In this document: positions 57,388 to 64,000 of the stretch, one piece after another
Position numbering within the stretch: position 1 is the stretch's first letter
How the letters are laid out: the number at the start of each line of letters is the position of its first letter
Source of the DNA: Streptomyces sp. DvalAA-43
GTDB taxonomy: Bacteria; Actinomycetota; Actinomycetes; Streptomycetales; Streptomycetaceae
Assembly: GCF_900091725.1 (NCBI RefSeq)
Contig: NZ_FMBW01000043.1
Span: forward strand, 124,001 to 188,000
Direction of reading: 5' to 3'
Length of the DNA: 64,000 nucleotides
Notes under the pieces: model-generated
The model's input: only the letters and a program-made list of their open reading frames with translations
What the model was told of the DNA's origin: nothing
Databases searched by the model: none
Program-made: the position numbers and the translations under genes

Positions 57388-57886
57388 AGGCCGGTTCGTC
57401 GAGGAACTTCCCGCCCTCCAGGAGGGTCTTGAGCGTCGAGAGGATCGCGACCCAGCCCTCGCTCACGCCTTTCAGCATCCTGCTGTCCGGGCTGTCGAAG
57501 CCGTCGTGGGTGATCGTCAGCCTGATCCCCATCTCGGGTTCCTCGGCCGGCTCGATGTCGAAGGCCACCTTCGACCGCTCCTGGACGGCCCTGTCCCACT
57601 CCTCGTCCGAGGCGAAGTCGAACATCTGGCGGTGCATGGGCTGGAGGGTGTGCCAGGTGTACGCGAGCCGCCGGCCGGGCTCCGCCGCCAGGACCCGTTG
57701 GCCGACCTCCTCGAACTCGCCGTCCGGGTCCATCTTCCAGCGGACCGGTGCGCCCACCTCCCAGGTCGAGTCGGGGCCGTAGCCGCCCATGTAGATCCTG
57801 ATGAGCTCGGGGTCGGTCAGCGCCCGGTAGAGCTCCTCGGCGGTGGTCTGGATGTAGAGGGCGTAGACGAACGCGGGCTTGTCCAT
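57386..57886 (-). CDS. SRPBCC/AHSA1-domain protein
   Basis: It has 166 residues with a START/AHSA1-type pattern: YIQTTAEELYRALTDPELIRIYMGG, VRWKMDPDGEF, RLTITHDGFD and GWVAILSTLKTLLE. These proteins bind hydrophobic ligands or act in stress response. The ATG at 57884-57886 has GGAAGGAA upstream. It follows the hydrolase gene on the same strand after 74 bp. Confidence 0.85.
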   Translation of the reverse strand: MDKPAFVYALYIQTTAEELYRALTDPELIRIYMGGYGPDSTWEVGAPVRWKMDPDGEFEEVGQRVLAAEPGRRLAYTWHTLQPMHRQMFDFASDEEWDRAVQERSKVAFDIEPAEEPEMGIRLTITHDGFDSPDSRMLKGVSEGWVAILSTLKTLLEGGKFLDEPA

Positions 57887-57960
57887 GACCGTTCCTTCCT
57901 GGGGCTGGTCGGGGTGGGGCGGTGCGGGCCTGGGTGGCGTACACACCGGGCCGGTCGGTC

Positions 57961-58878
57961 CTACGGGAGATCGGCGAAGTCCGGTCCGGCCGCGGACCGC
58001 GAGGTCCGTGACTGCGCCGGGAGGGCCGCGAGTCCGGGCGCCGACTCCAGCGGGCGGTCGGTGAAGAAGCGGGCCGCGAGGTCCGCGACGTCGTCCGGGC
58101 GCTCCAGGACGACCCAGTGGTCGGACTCGCCGATCGTGACGAATCTGCTGCCCTCGATCGTGGCGGCGAAGTCCCGCTGCCGCTCGGGCGAGGTCACCGT
58201 GTCGTGCTCGCCCGCGAAGACCAGGGCCGGCACACCGGCCAGTCCGCCGGAGAAGTCCGGCCTCCGGGCCAGTGCCCGGTGCAGCGACCGGGCCGCGTGC
58301 GGGGAGTGGGTGAGGGCGTACAGGAACGAGCGGCGCACATAGCGCCGGGCCAGCTCGCCCCGGTGGACCCTGCGCTCCGGGTCCTGGCACATCAGCACCC
58401 CGGCGGCCAGCCCGGCCAGCCCCTCCAGGTCGCCGGTGTCCAGCCGGGCGACGGCACGGCTCCACTCGGCCCGCTGGGCGTCGCTGATGTGGGCGGGCAC
58501 CCCGCCGAGGATCAGCCGGGCGATCCGGCCGGGGTGCCGGCGGGCGCAGCCGAAGGCGATCGAGGTGCCGTAGGAGAAGCCGAAGAGGTTGACCCTGGGC
58601 ACGTCCAGATCGTCGATGATTCCGGTGACGGCGTCGTACAGGACGTCGTCGCCCGCACCGGGCGGGAGCGGGTCCGCGTCGCCCATGCCGGGCAGGTCGG
58701 CGGTGACCACGGAGGTGAGCGGTCCCAGGTGGTCGTCCATCTGGGGCCAGCCGTACATCCCCTGGAGCGCGCCGCCGAGAATGATGACCGGCTCGGTGCG
58801 CGGCGAGGGCTGCCTCAGGACCCGGTAGCCGTAGCGCAGCCCGTCCACCGACAGGGTCCGGATGATCTCGTCGGCCAT
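57961..58878 (-). CDS. Alpha/beta hydrolase
   Basis: It has 305 residues with nucleophile Ser102 in GFSYGTS, an acid in EHDTV (around 222) and His in ESDHWVV (around 247). A GALQGMYGWPQ oxyanion-side segment replaces the usual HG. It is in a leftward operon after the ketosynthase gene (25 bp), so it could release or transfer an acyl group made by the KS/ACP pair. The C-terminal 40 residues look disordered. Confidence 0.85.
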   Translation of the reverse strand: MADEIIRTLSVDGLRYGYRVLRQPSPRTEPVIILGGALQGMYGWPQMDDHLGPLTSVVTADLPGMGDADPLPPGAGDDVLYDAVTGIIDDLDVPRVNLFGFSYGTSIAFGCARRHPGRIARLILGGVPAHISDAQRAEWSRAVARLDTGDLEGLAGLAAGVLMCQDPERRVHRGELARRYVRRSFLYALTHSPHAARSLHRALARRPDFSGGLAGVPALVFAGEHDTVTSPERQRDFAATIEGSRFVTIGESDHWVVLERPDDVADLAARFFTDRPLESAPGLAALPAQSRTSRSAAGPDFADLP

Positions 58879-58903
58879 GGTTCGGTGCCTCTCGGTTTCC
58901 GGG

Positions 58904-60154
58904 TCAGGCCCTGGTGAGAACGAGTGCGGCGTTGTGTCCGCCGAAACCGAGCGAGGTCTTGACGGCCGCGTCGAACGTGCCCGGCCGGGCCTCCTTGCTC
59001 ACCACGTCGATGGGGATCTCGGGATCGGGGGCGTCGAGGTTCACGGTGGGCGGTACGAGCCGGTGCTGGAGCGCCAGCACGGTCAGCGCGGTCTCGATGC
59101 CGCCGGCGGCGCCCAGGGTGTGTCCGGTCATCGCCTTCGTCGAGGTGACCAGGGGGTGTTCGCCGAGGACCCGGCGCAGCACCGTCGCCTCGATGAGGTC
59201 GTTGGAGACGGTCGAGGTGCCGTGGGCGTTGACATGGCCGATGTCCCGGGCGTCGACCCCGGCGTCCGCGAGCGCGAAGCGCAGGGCCCGCTCGATGCCC
59301 AGGCCCTCGGGGTCGGGGGCGACGGCGGAGTAGGCGTCGCTGGCGGCGCCGTATCCCGCGACGAGCGCGCGGACGGCGGCGCCCCGGGCGCGGGCGTGTT
59401 CCGGCCGTTCCAGCACCAGGAGCCCGGCGCCCTCGCCGACCACGAAGCCGTCCCGGTGGACGTCGAACGGGCGGCAGGCCGCCTCGGGGTCGTCGCGCCG
59501 GGTGGAGACGGCCTTGAGCTGGCAGGCGCTGGCGATCAGCAGCCGGGAGCAGACCGATTCGGCGCCGCCCGCGACGACGATGTCGCAGGCCCCGGTGCGG
59601 AGCATCTGGTGGGCGGTGCCGATGGCGACGGTGCCGGAGGAGCAGGCGGTGGAGACGGCCTGGCTCGGGCCGAGCGCGCCGAGGTCGGTGGCGACGCTGC
59701 TGGCCGCGCCGTTGACGACGGTGAGCGGGGCGAGCTTCGGGGAGACCCGGCGGGCGCCGCGTTCGATGAGGGTGGTGTGCTGCTCGTCGTAGAACGGCAG
59801 TCCGCCGTGTGCGGAGCCGATGACGACGGCGACCCGTCCGGCGTCCCAGACCGAGGGGTCGAGTCCGGCGTCGGCGACGGCCTCACGGGCCGCGATGACG
59901 GCCAGTTGCGAGAAGCGGTCCATCAGCCGGGCGGCCGCCACCCCGAGCAGGGCCCGCGGGTCGAGGCCGGTGATGGTGTACATGAAGTCGCAGGGCAGGT
60001 CGTGGAGTTCGGGCCGGTGCGGGACCGACGGCGCGGCCGATGCCTCGCAGACCGCGCGCCAGGTCGCTTCGGCCCCGGTGCCCGCGGCGGTCACCAGGCC
60101 GATCCCGGTGACGGCGGCGGCGAACGGCTCGGGACGGTACGGGCGGCCCGTCAC
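58904..60154 (-). CDS. FabF-like ketosynthase of a three-gene operon
   Basis: It has 416 residues with Cys171 (VSTACSSGTVAIG), His in NAHGTSTVSND and His in KAMTGHTLGAAGG, a full condensing-enzyme triad. It starts at a GTGA overlap with the ACP stop at 60151-60154. This KS/ACP pair with a hydrolase lies 4 kb beyond the cluster's last regulator. KS/ACP pairs of this kind also occur as stand-alone loci in Streptomyces, so a link to the polyene pathway is open. Confidence 0.9.
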   Translation of the reverse strand: MTGRPYRPEPFAAAVTGIGLVTAAGTGAEATWRAVCEASAAPSVPHRPELHDLPCDFMYTITGLDPRALLGVAAARLMDRFSQLAVIAAREAVADAGLDPSVWDAGRVAVVIGSAHGGLPFYDEQHTTLIERGARRVSPKLAPLTVVNGAASSVATDLGALGPSQAVSTACSSGTVAIGTAHQMLRTGACDIVVAGGAESVCSRLLIASACQLKAVSTRRDDPEAACRPFDVHRDGFVVGEGAGLLVLERPEHARARGAAVRALVAGYGAASDAYSAVAPDPEGLGIERALRFALADAGVDARDIGHVNAHGTSTVSNDLIEATVLRRVLGEHPLVTSTKAMTGHTLGAAGGIETALTVLALQHRLVPPTVNLDAPDPEIPIDVVSKEARPGTFDAAVKTSLGFGGHNAALVLTRA

Positions 60155-60384
60155 GCGGCGGCCTTGCGGTGCACCGCGTCGACGAGCTGGCCGACGGTGT
60201 CCCGCGAGGTCAGCTGGACATCGTCCAGATCGACACCCATCCGGTCCTCGATGAGCAGCCGCAGTTCCTCCAGCGCCAGCGAGTCGAGCCTGAGGTGACG
60301 GAGCGACACCTCGGGCCGGATGGCGAGCGGATCGGTGCCGAAGTTCGCCACCAGCAAGGTGTTGATCTCTTCTGCCGTGCTCAT
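60151..60384 (-). CDS. Acyl carrier protein of the KS/ACP operon
   Basis: It has 77 residues with attachment Ser35 in LRLDSLALEEL and AGGAG upstream of the ATG at 60382-60384. It is first in the operon ACP-KS-hydrolase and coupled to the KS by a 4-bp overlap. It is distinct from the three ACPs of the cluster. Confidence 0.92.
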   Translation of the reverse strand: MSTAEEINTLLVANFGTDPLAIRPEVSLRHLRLDSLALEELRLLIEDRMGVDLDDVQLTSRDTVGQLVDAVHRKAAA

Positions 60385-60474
60385 GCGGCGCTCCTGCGCT
60401 CTCGTACGCGGTGACGCCCTGCCGCGTGAGGTGTGAGTGCCATCGGGGGACGCCGGCTGGTCCGGAGGAACCAT

Positions 60475-60503
60475 TTATACGCCTTCGTGAAGGTGATTCC
60501 GGT
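60475..60503 (-). promoter_or_regulatory. Candidate promoter/operator of the ACP-KS operon
   Basis: On the minus strand a TATAAA -10-like box (60475-60480) lies about 90 bp before the ACP start. The spacer contains CCTTC-GT-GAAGG (60483-60494), a short palindrome that could bind a repressor. The -35 region (60498-60503) is not consensus. Confidence 0.35.
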
Positions 60504-60610
60504 CCGCTTTCCCCCGTGCGGTGGGGGGACGTCCAGGTGTGCGAATTCGATGGTTCGCGGCGGCCGGCGGGCCTCCCGCCGCCGGTGCCCGGCCCGTACA
60601 CTCCGCGATC

Positions 60611-61327
60611 ATGACGATCGACACGACCCACGCCGACGGGCCCGCGCTCTTCCCGACGATGTCCACCATGCGCGCGATGCGCCGCCTGAAGCCGGAACCG
60701 GTGCCGGACGAGACGCTGGAACAGCTCATACAGGCGGCCGTCTGGGGCCCCAGCGGCGGCAACATGCAGTGTTACGAGTACGTCGTGGTCACCGACCGCG
60801 AGGTGATGGCGCGTCTGGCGCCGCTGTGGAAGCGGTGCGTGGACGCCTATCTGGCGACGACGGGGAAGTACGCGCCGAAGGGCATGGACGAGGCGGCGTA
60901 CGGGCGGATGGTCGCCGCGATCGAGTACCAGCGCGACCACTTCGCCGACACTCCGGCGCTGATCGTGCCCTGCTACCGCTTCCCGGAGCCGCGTCTGGAC
61001 GAGGAGGGGCTGCTGGCCTCCGCGCAGGCGCTCGGTCCGGCGGCGACCGAGCAGATGATGAACACCCAGGCACGCTTCCAGGCGCTCGCCGAGGGCTCCT
61101 GTGTCTATCCGGGCGTGCAGAACGTCCTGCTCGCCGCGCGGGCCCTGGGGCTCGCGGCGAACATCACCATCTGGCACCTGATGCTGGAACAGGAGTGGAA
61201 GGAAGCCCTCGGCATCCCCGAGGACACGCACACCTACGCCGCCATTCCGGTCGGGTGGCCGCAGGGCAACTTCGGTCCGGTGCGGCGCCGCCCGGTGGCG
61301 GACGTCATCCACCGCGACCGCTGGTAG
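60611..61327 (+). CDS. Nitroreductase-family FMN oxidoreductase
   Basis: It has 238 residues. The N-terminal RAMRRLKPEPVPDETLEQLIQAAVWGPSGGNMQ is the standard FMN-binding start of the nitroreductase family. Substrate unknown. There is no ribosome site before the ATG at 60611, and a TACACT box (60597-60602) lies eight bases upstream, so the mRNA is probably leaderless. Confidence 0.85.
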   Translation: MTIDTTHADGPALFPTMSTMRAMRRLKPEPVPDETLEQLIQAAVWGPSGGNMQCYEYVVVTDREVMARLAPLWKRCVDAYLATTGKYAPKGMDEAAYGRMVAAIEYQRDHFADTPALIVPCYRFPEPRLDEEGLLASAQALGPAATEQMMNTQARFQALAEGSCVYPGVQNVLLAARALGLAANITIWHLMLEQEWKEALGIPEDTHTYAAIPVGWPQGNFGPVRRRPVADVIHRDRW

Positions 61328-61346
61328 CCCGGGGCCCTCGCCCCGT

Positions 61347-61382
61347 CCTGCCCGGTGACGGACCGTCCGCGCACCGGGCAGG
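61347..61382 (+). terminator. Terminator after the nitroreductase gene
   Basis: CCTGCCCGGTG (61347-61357) pairs with CACCGGGCAGG (61372-61382), with an extra 5-bp inner stem (61359-61363 with 61365-61369). Confidence 0.65.
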
Positions 61383-61550
61383 GCGCCGGCTCCACCCTCA
61401 ACCCCATTGGGGTGAAAGGGAGTTCGACACACCGGGCAGGTGATTGTCATGCCCTGGACAGATAGTTACGCTGAGCGGAATTCGCGGCCCCTCGGTCCAC
61501 CCCACTCGGGCCCGGGGGCCGTTCCTCTCCCCCACCGAGCAGGAGCAGGT

Positions 61551-63104
61551 ATGCCCAGCCGCGCCGCAGCCCACACAAGGGGCCGCGCCTCCGTCCTGGC
61601 GGCCCTCACCGCCACCGTCCTCACCGTGACCGGCTCGCCGGCCCTCGCCTCTCCGGACGGCGGCCACCCGATGAACCGGGCGTTCGCACGGGCCGCCGCG
61701 GCGTACGACGTACCACGCGATCTGCTCGCCGCCGTCGGTTACGGCGAGACCCGGCTCGACGGCCACGCCGGACACCCCAGCCAGGCCAACGGCTACGGCG
61801 TGATGCATCTGGTGAGCAACCCCGCCGACCGGACGCTGGAGCGGGCGGCGGCCCTCACCGGCAAGACGCTCGCCGAGCTCCGCACCGACACCGGGGCCAA
61901 CATCCTGGGCGGCGCTGCGGTACTGCGCGGTTACGCGGACAAGCTCGGCCTCGACGCCCGGGACCGCGACGACATCGACGCCTGGTACCCGGCCGTCGCC
62001 CGGTACGGCGGCGGACAGGGTTCCGCCGCCGCTCTCTACGCCGACACCGTCTACACCTTCCTGGCCGACGGGCTCAGGGCGGTCGTCCCCGGTGGCGAGC
62101 GGATCTCGGTGACGAGCCGCCCGGTCGCCCCGCACAAGGACGGGCTCTCCACCACCGAGGCACGCGCCCAGAGCCCGGACTACCCGTCGGCCTTGTGGGT
62201 CCCGGCCGACGCCCACAACTTCGCGGCGGGCCGCTCGGCGAAGATCGACAAGGTGATCGTCCATGTCACGCAGGGCTCGTACGCGGGCTCGATCAACTGG
62301 TTCCAGAACCCGACCGCGGAGGTGAGCGCCCACTACGTGGTGCGTTCCTCCGACGGCCAGATCACCCAGATGGTGCGGGACAGTGACACCGCGTACCACG
62401 CCAGGAGCGCCAACTCCTCGACACTCGGCATCGAGCACGAGGGGTTCATCGACGACCCGTCCTGGTTCACCGACCCGATGTACCGGTCGTCGGCGGCCCT
62501 GACCGCGTACCTCTGCGACCGCTACGGGATCCCGAAGGACCGGGCGCACATCATCGGGCACGACGAGGCACCGGGCAGCGACCACACCGACCCGGGCCCC
62601 TACTGGGACTGGACCCGCTACATGCAGCTGGTCGGCGCGAGCACCGGCGACCGCGACGGCGCCGACGGGCTGAGCTTCGCCGCGTACGCGACCCAGCAGA
62701 GCGGCTCGACGGGCGCCCAGGTCACGGCGGTCCAGCAGCTGCTGAACGACCAGGGCTACGCCGCGGGCGCGGTGGACGGCAGCTTCGGCCCGGCGACCCG
62801 GACCGCGGTGACGGCGTATCAGATGGCGCGCGGACTGGACGCCGACGGTGTGGTGGATGCCAGGACCTGGACGGCGCTGCTGTCGGCCGGCGCGACGCCC
62901 AGTCTCCGGCAGCGTGCCTCGGGCGACGGGGTGAAGCGGCTCCAGCGCGCGCTGACCGCGGCGCTCGGCTCGACGGTCGGCGTCGACGGCGGCTTCGGCC
63001 CGGAGACGGTGACCGCGGTGCGCGGCTACCAGACGAGCCGGGGGCTGACGGCCGACGGCATCGTGGGGCCGGACACCTGGGCGGCCCTGCAGACGGGACG
63101 CTGA
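61551..63104 (+). CDS. Secreted N-acetylmuramoyl-L-alanine amidase with extra domains
   Basis: It has 517 residues. A Sec-type signal peptide (about 1-33, ending SPALAS) is followed by a lysozyme/SLT-like segment (about 40-170, candidate Glu66 in GYGETRLD). Next is an Amidase_2 domain (about 230-355) with zinc ligands His238 and His345 (HTDPG) and an IEHEGF segment, then two peptidoglycan-binding repeats (about 388-440 and 455-515, each with DG-FGP). It is exported and cuts cell-wall stem peptides, with the repeats holding it to peptidoglycan. AGGAG precedes the ATG. Role in wall turnover or sporulation. Confidence 0.9.
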   Translation: MPSRAAAHTRGRASVLAALTATVLTVTGSPALASPDGGHPMNRAFARAAAAYDVPRDLLAAVGYGETRLDGHAGHPSQANGYGVMHLVSNPADRTLERAAALTGKTLAELRTDTGANILGGAAVLRGYADKLGLDARDRDDIDAWYPAVARYGGGQGSAAALYADTVYTFLADGLRAVVPGGERISVTSRPVAPHKDGLSTTEARAQSPDYPSALWVPADAHNFAAGRSAKIDKVIVHVTQGSYAGSINWFQNPTAEVSAHYVVRSSDGQITQMVRDSDTAYHARSANSSTLGIEHEGFIDDPSWFTDPMYRSSAALTAYLCDRYGIPKDRAHIIGHDEAPGSDHTDPGPYWDWTRYMQLVGASTGDRDGADGLSFAAYATQQSGSTGAQVTAVQQLLNDQGYAAGAVDGSFGPATRTAVTAYQMARGLDADGVVDARTWTALLSAGATPSLRQRASGDGVKRLQRALTAALGSTVGVDGGFGPETVTAVRGYQTSRGLTADGIVGPDTWAALQTGR

Positions 63105-63207
63105 GCCCCGTCCGGGCAGGTGGGGCGGGGTGCGGGGCGGGCACGGACCGCCCCGGCCTCCCCCGGCCGGGCGTCCATGTCACGTTCAAGTAACCTGCCG
63201 GAAACCC

Positions 63208-63349
63208 TTGACGTTCCTCCTGACTCGTTCTTAACCTCACTGCGTAGTTCGCATTCCTTGCAGTTCACGTGCTGCGGCGCTTTCCGCAGTGTTTTGGCAG
63301 GCACAGACATAGACCACCTGTCGGTGGTTTCGTCATGCCTGTTTTTTTT
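63208..63349 (+). promoter_or_regulatory. Promoter and structured leader of the final MFS gene
   Basis: TTGACG (63208-63213), a 17-base spacer and TTAACC (63231-63236) form a promoter. The leader then has a CTGCGG/CCGCAG hairpin (63272-63289) and an ACCACC/GGTGGT hairpin (63313-63328), followed at 63342-63349 by eight T in a row, very unusual for this genome. The second hairpin plus T-tract looks like an attenuator ahead of the ATG at 63393. Confidence 0.5.
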
Positions 63350-63392
63350 GTGCTCCCCGTGCCGCCGATGGGTCTTCCTCGAAGGCGGATTC

Positions 63393-64000
63393 ATGGCACA
63401 ACGTCCGAGCGTCAAAGGCGTCGCCGACGTCGTTGCGCTCATCGATGGGCTGGGAAAGATCACCGGCCGGGCGCAGGTCATCTGGTTTCTCGTGTTCGGC
63501 GGGCTGTTCCTCGACGCCTATTCGAACGCCGCGCTGAGCGCCGGTCTGGGGCCGATGACGTCCCAGATGGAGCTCACCAGCACGCAGGTCTCGATCCTCA
63601 CGGCCACCGCTCCGGCCCTGGCGATCATCTTCAACCCGGTCGGCGGCTGGCTCGCCACCCGGATCGGCCGCGTCCCCCCGCTGCTCATCGCCAAGGTGTT
63701 CGCCATCGCGGGCGCCCTGCTGGCCGCCTTCGCCGGTGATTTCACCGTCGTCTGGCTCGGCCGGGTCCTGGTGGGTGTCGCGTACGGCATCGACTTCGCC
63801 GTCGCCATGGCACTGCTCGCCGAGTACACGCCCGCGAAACTGGGCGGCCGGCTGAATCTGTGGCAGGCCGTCTGGTACGTCGCCACCACCAGCAACCTCG
63901 TGCTCGCCCTGGTCTTCTTCAACCTGGACGTCGGTGCGGACATCTGGCGCTGGTCGGTCGGCTCGGCTGCGGTGGTCGCCGCCGCGCTGCTCCTGGGCCA
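63393..64000 (+). CDS. MFS (sugar/polyol-type) transporter, truncated by window edge
   Basis: The first roughly 200 residues of a major facilitator protein start at ATG 63393 with GAAGGCGG upstream; the frame is open to the window end. Membrane helices begin at VIWFLVFGGLFLDAYSNAALS. The DAYSNAA segment in helix 1 and GGWLATRIGRVPPLL motif A after helix 2 place it in the metabolite:proton symporter/sugar porter group. Substrate not known. Confidence 0.85.
   Translation, partial: MAQRPSVKGVADVVALIDGLGKITGRAQVIWFLVFGGLFLDAYSNAALSAGLGPMTSQMELTSTQVSILTATAPALAIIFNPVGGWLATRIGRVPPLLIAKVFAIAGALLAAFAGDFTVVWLGRVLVGVAYGIDFAVAMALLAEYTPAKLGGRLNLWQAVWYVATTSNLVLALVFFNLDVGADIWRWSVGSAAVVAAALLLG

Overview
The window looks like chromosomal DNA of a Streptomyces species. 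It has very high GC, GTG and TTG starts, almost no TTA codons, SARP and LuxR regulators, streptomycete-type small proteins (DUF5709-like) and long GC-rich hairpin terminators. I read no rRNA, tRNA, insertion sequence, integrase or CRISPR array.

Left part (1-20.8 kb) is mostly purine and glyoxylate catabolism. A leftward operon (258-6716) encodes OHCU decarboxylase, hydroxyisourate hydrolase, urate oxidase, two NCS2 nucleobase permeases and an 8-oxoguanine deaminase-type amidohydrolase, so it takes in purines and carries urate to allantoin. Next come a small HTH regulator, a thiamine-binding-like protein and a secreted lactonase-like protein. A rightward hyi-glxR pair, a catalase and a leftward gcl handle glyoxylate and H2O2. 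Two shared operator patterns tie these genes together. One is a tandem TTCCG-N5-CGGAA element in front of both hyi-glxR and gcl. The other is a TCAACA-N3-TGTTGA element in front of both the urate operon and the catalase gene. Between 14.9 and 20.8 kb are general genes: a zinc-ribbon protein, a GNAT, a small protein, two translationally coupled acyl-CoA synthetases and a GAF-LuxR-type regulator.

Centre (about 20.9-54.3 kb) is a biosynthetic gene cluster of the manumycin family, with the gene content expected for asukamycin or a close relative. It contains a 3-amino-4-hydroxybenzoate pair (GriI-type aldolase and GriH-type DHQ-synthase-II homologue). A 5-aminolevulinate synthase lies between two adenylate-forming enzymes, which is the C5N (2-amino-3-hydroxycyclopentenone) module. 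A highly reducing type II PKS is present: KS, a short CLF, KR, a two-subunit hot-dog dehydratase, three ACPs and two KAS III enzymes. An arylamine N-acetyltransferase-type amide synthase would join a chain to the aromatic amine. A cassette at 43.6-50.6 kb (EPSP-synthase/acyl-CoA-ligase fusion, acyl-CoA dehydrogenase, enoyl-reductase-type SDR, dienoyl-CoA-reductase-type flavoprotein) fits conversion of shikimate to a cyclohexanecarboxyl-CoA starter. Tailoring enzymes are a luciferase-like monooxygenase, a flavin reductase and a FAD monooxygenase. Support genes are an Sfp-type phosphopantetheinyl transferase, a type II thioesterase, an MFS exporter, and SARP, LuxR and TetR regulators. The SARP and exporter genes each carry a rare TTA codon, and a direct repeat of SARP-operator type lies in front of the transferase gene.

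Right part (54.4-64 kb) returns to general genes: a DMT-type membrane protein, a cold-shock-domain protein, small stress-type proteins, a SRPBCC protein, a hydrolase/KS/ACP operon that may or may not belong to the cluster, a probably leaderless nitroreductase, a secreted amidase and the start of an MFS transporter preceded by a structured leader.

The most notable items are the EPSPS-ligase fusion with altered active-site residues, the half-length CLF, the chorismate-mutase-like protein inside the dehydratase operon, and the two shared operator families in the purine/glyoxylate region. All assignments come from reading the sequence; no database search was run.
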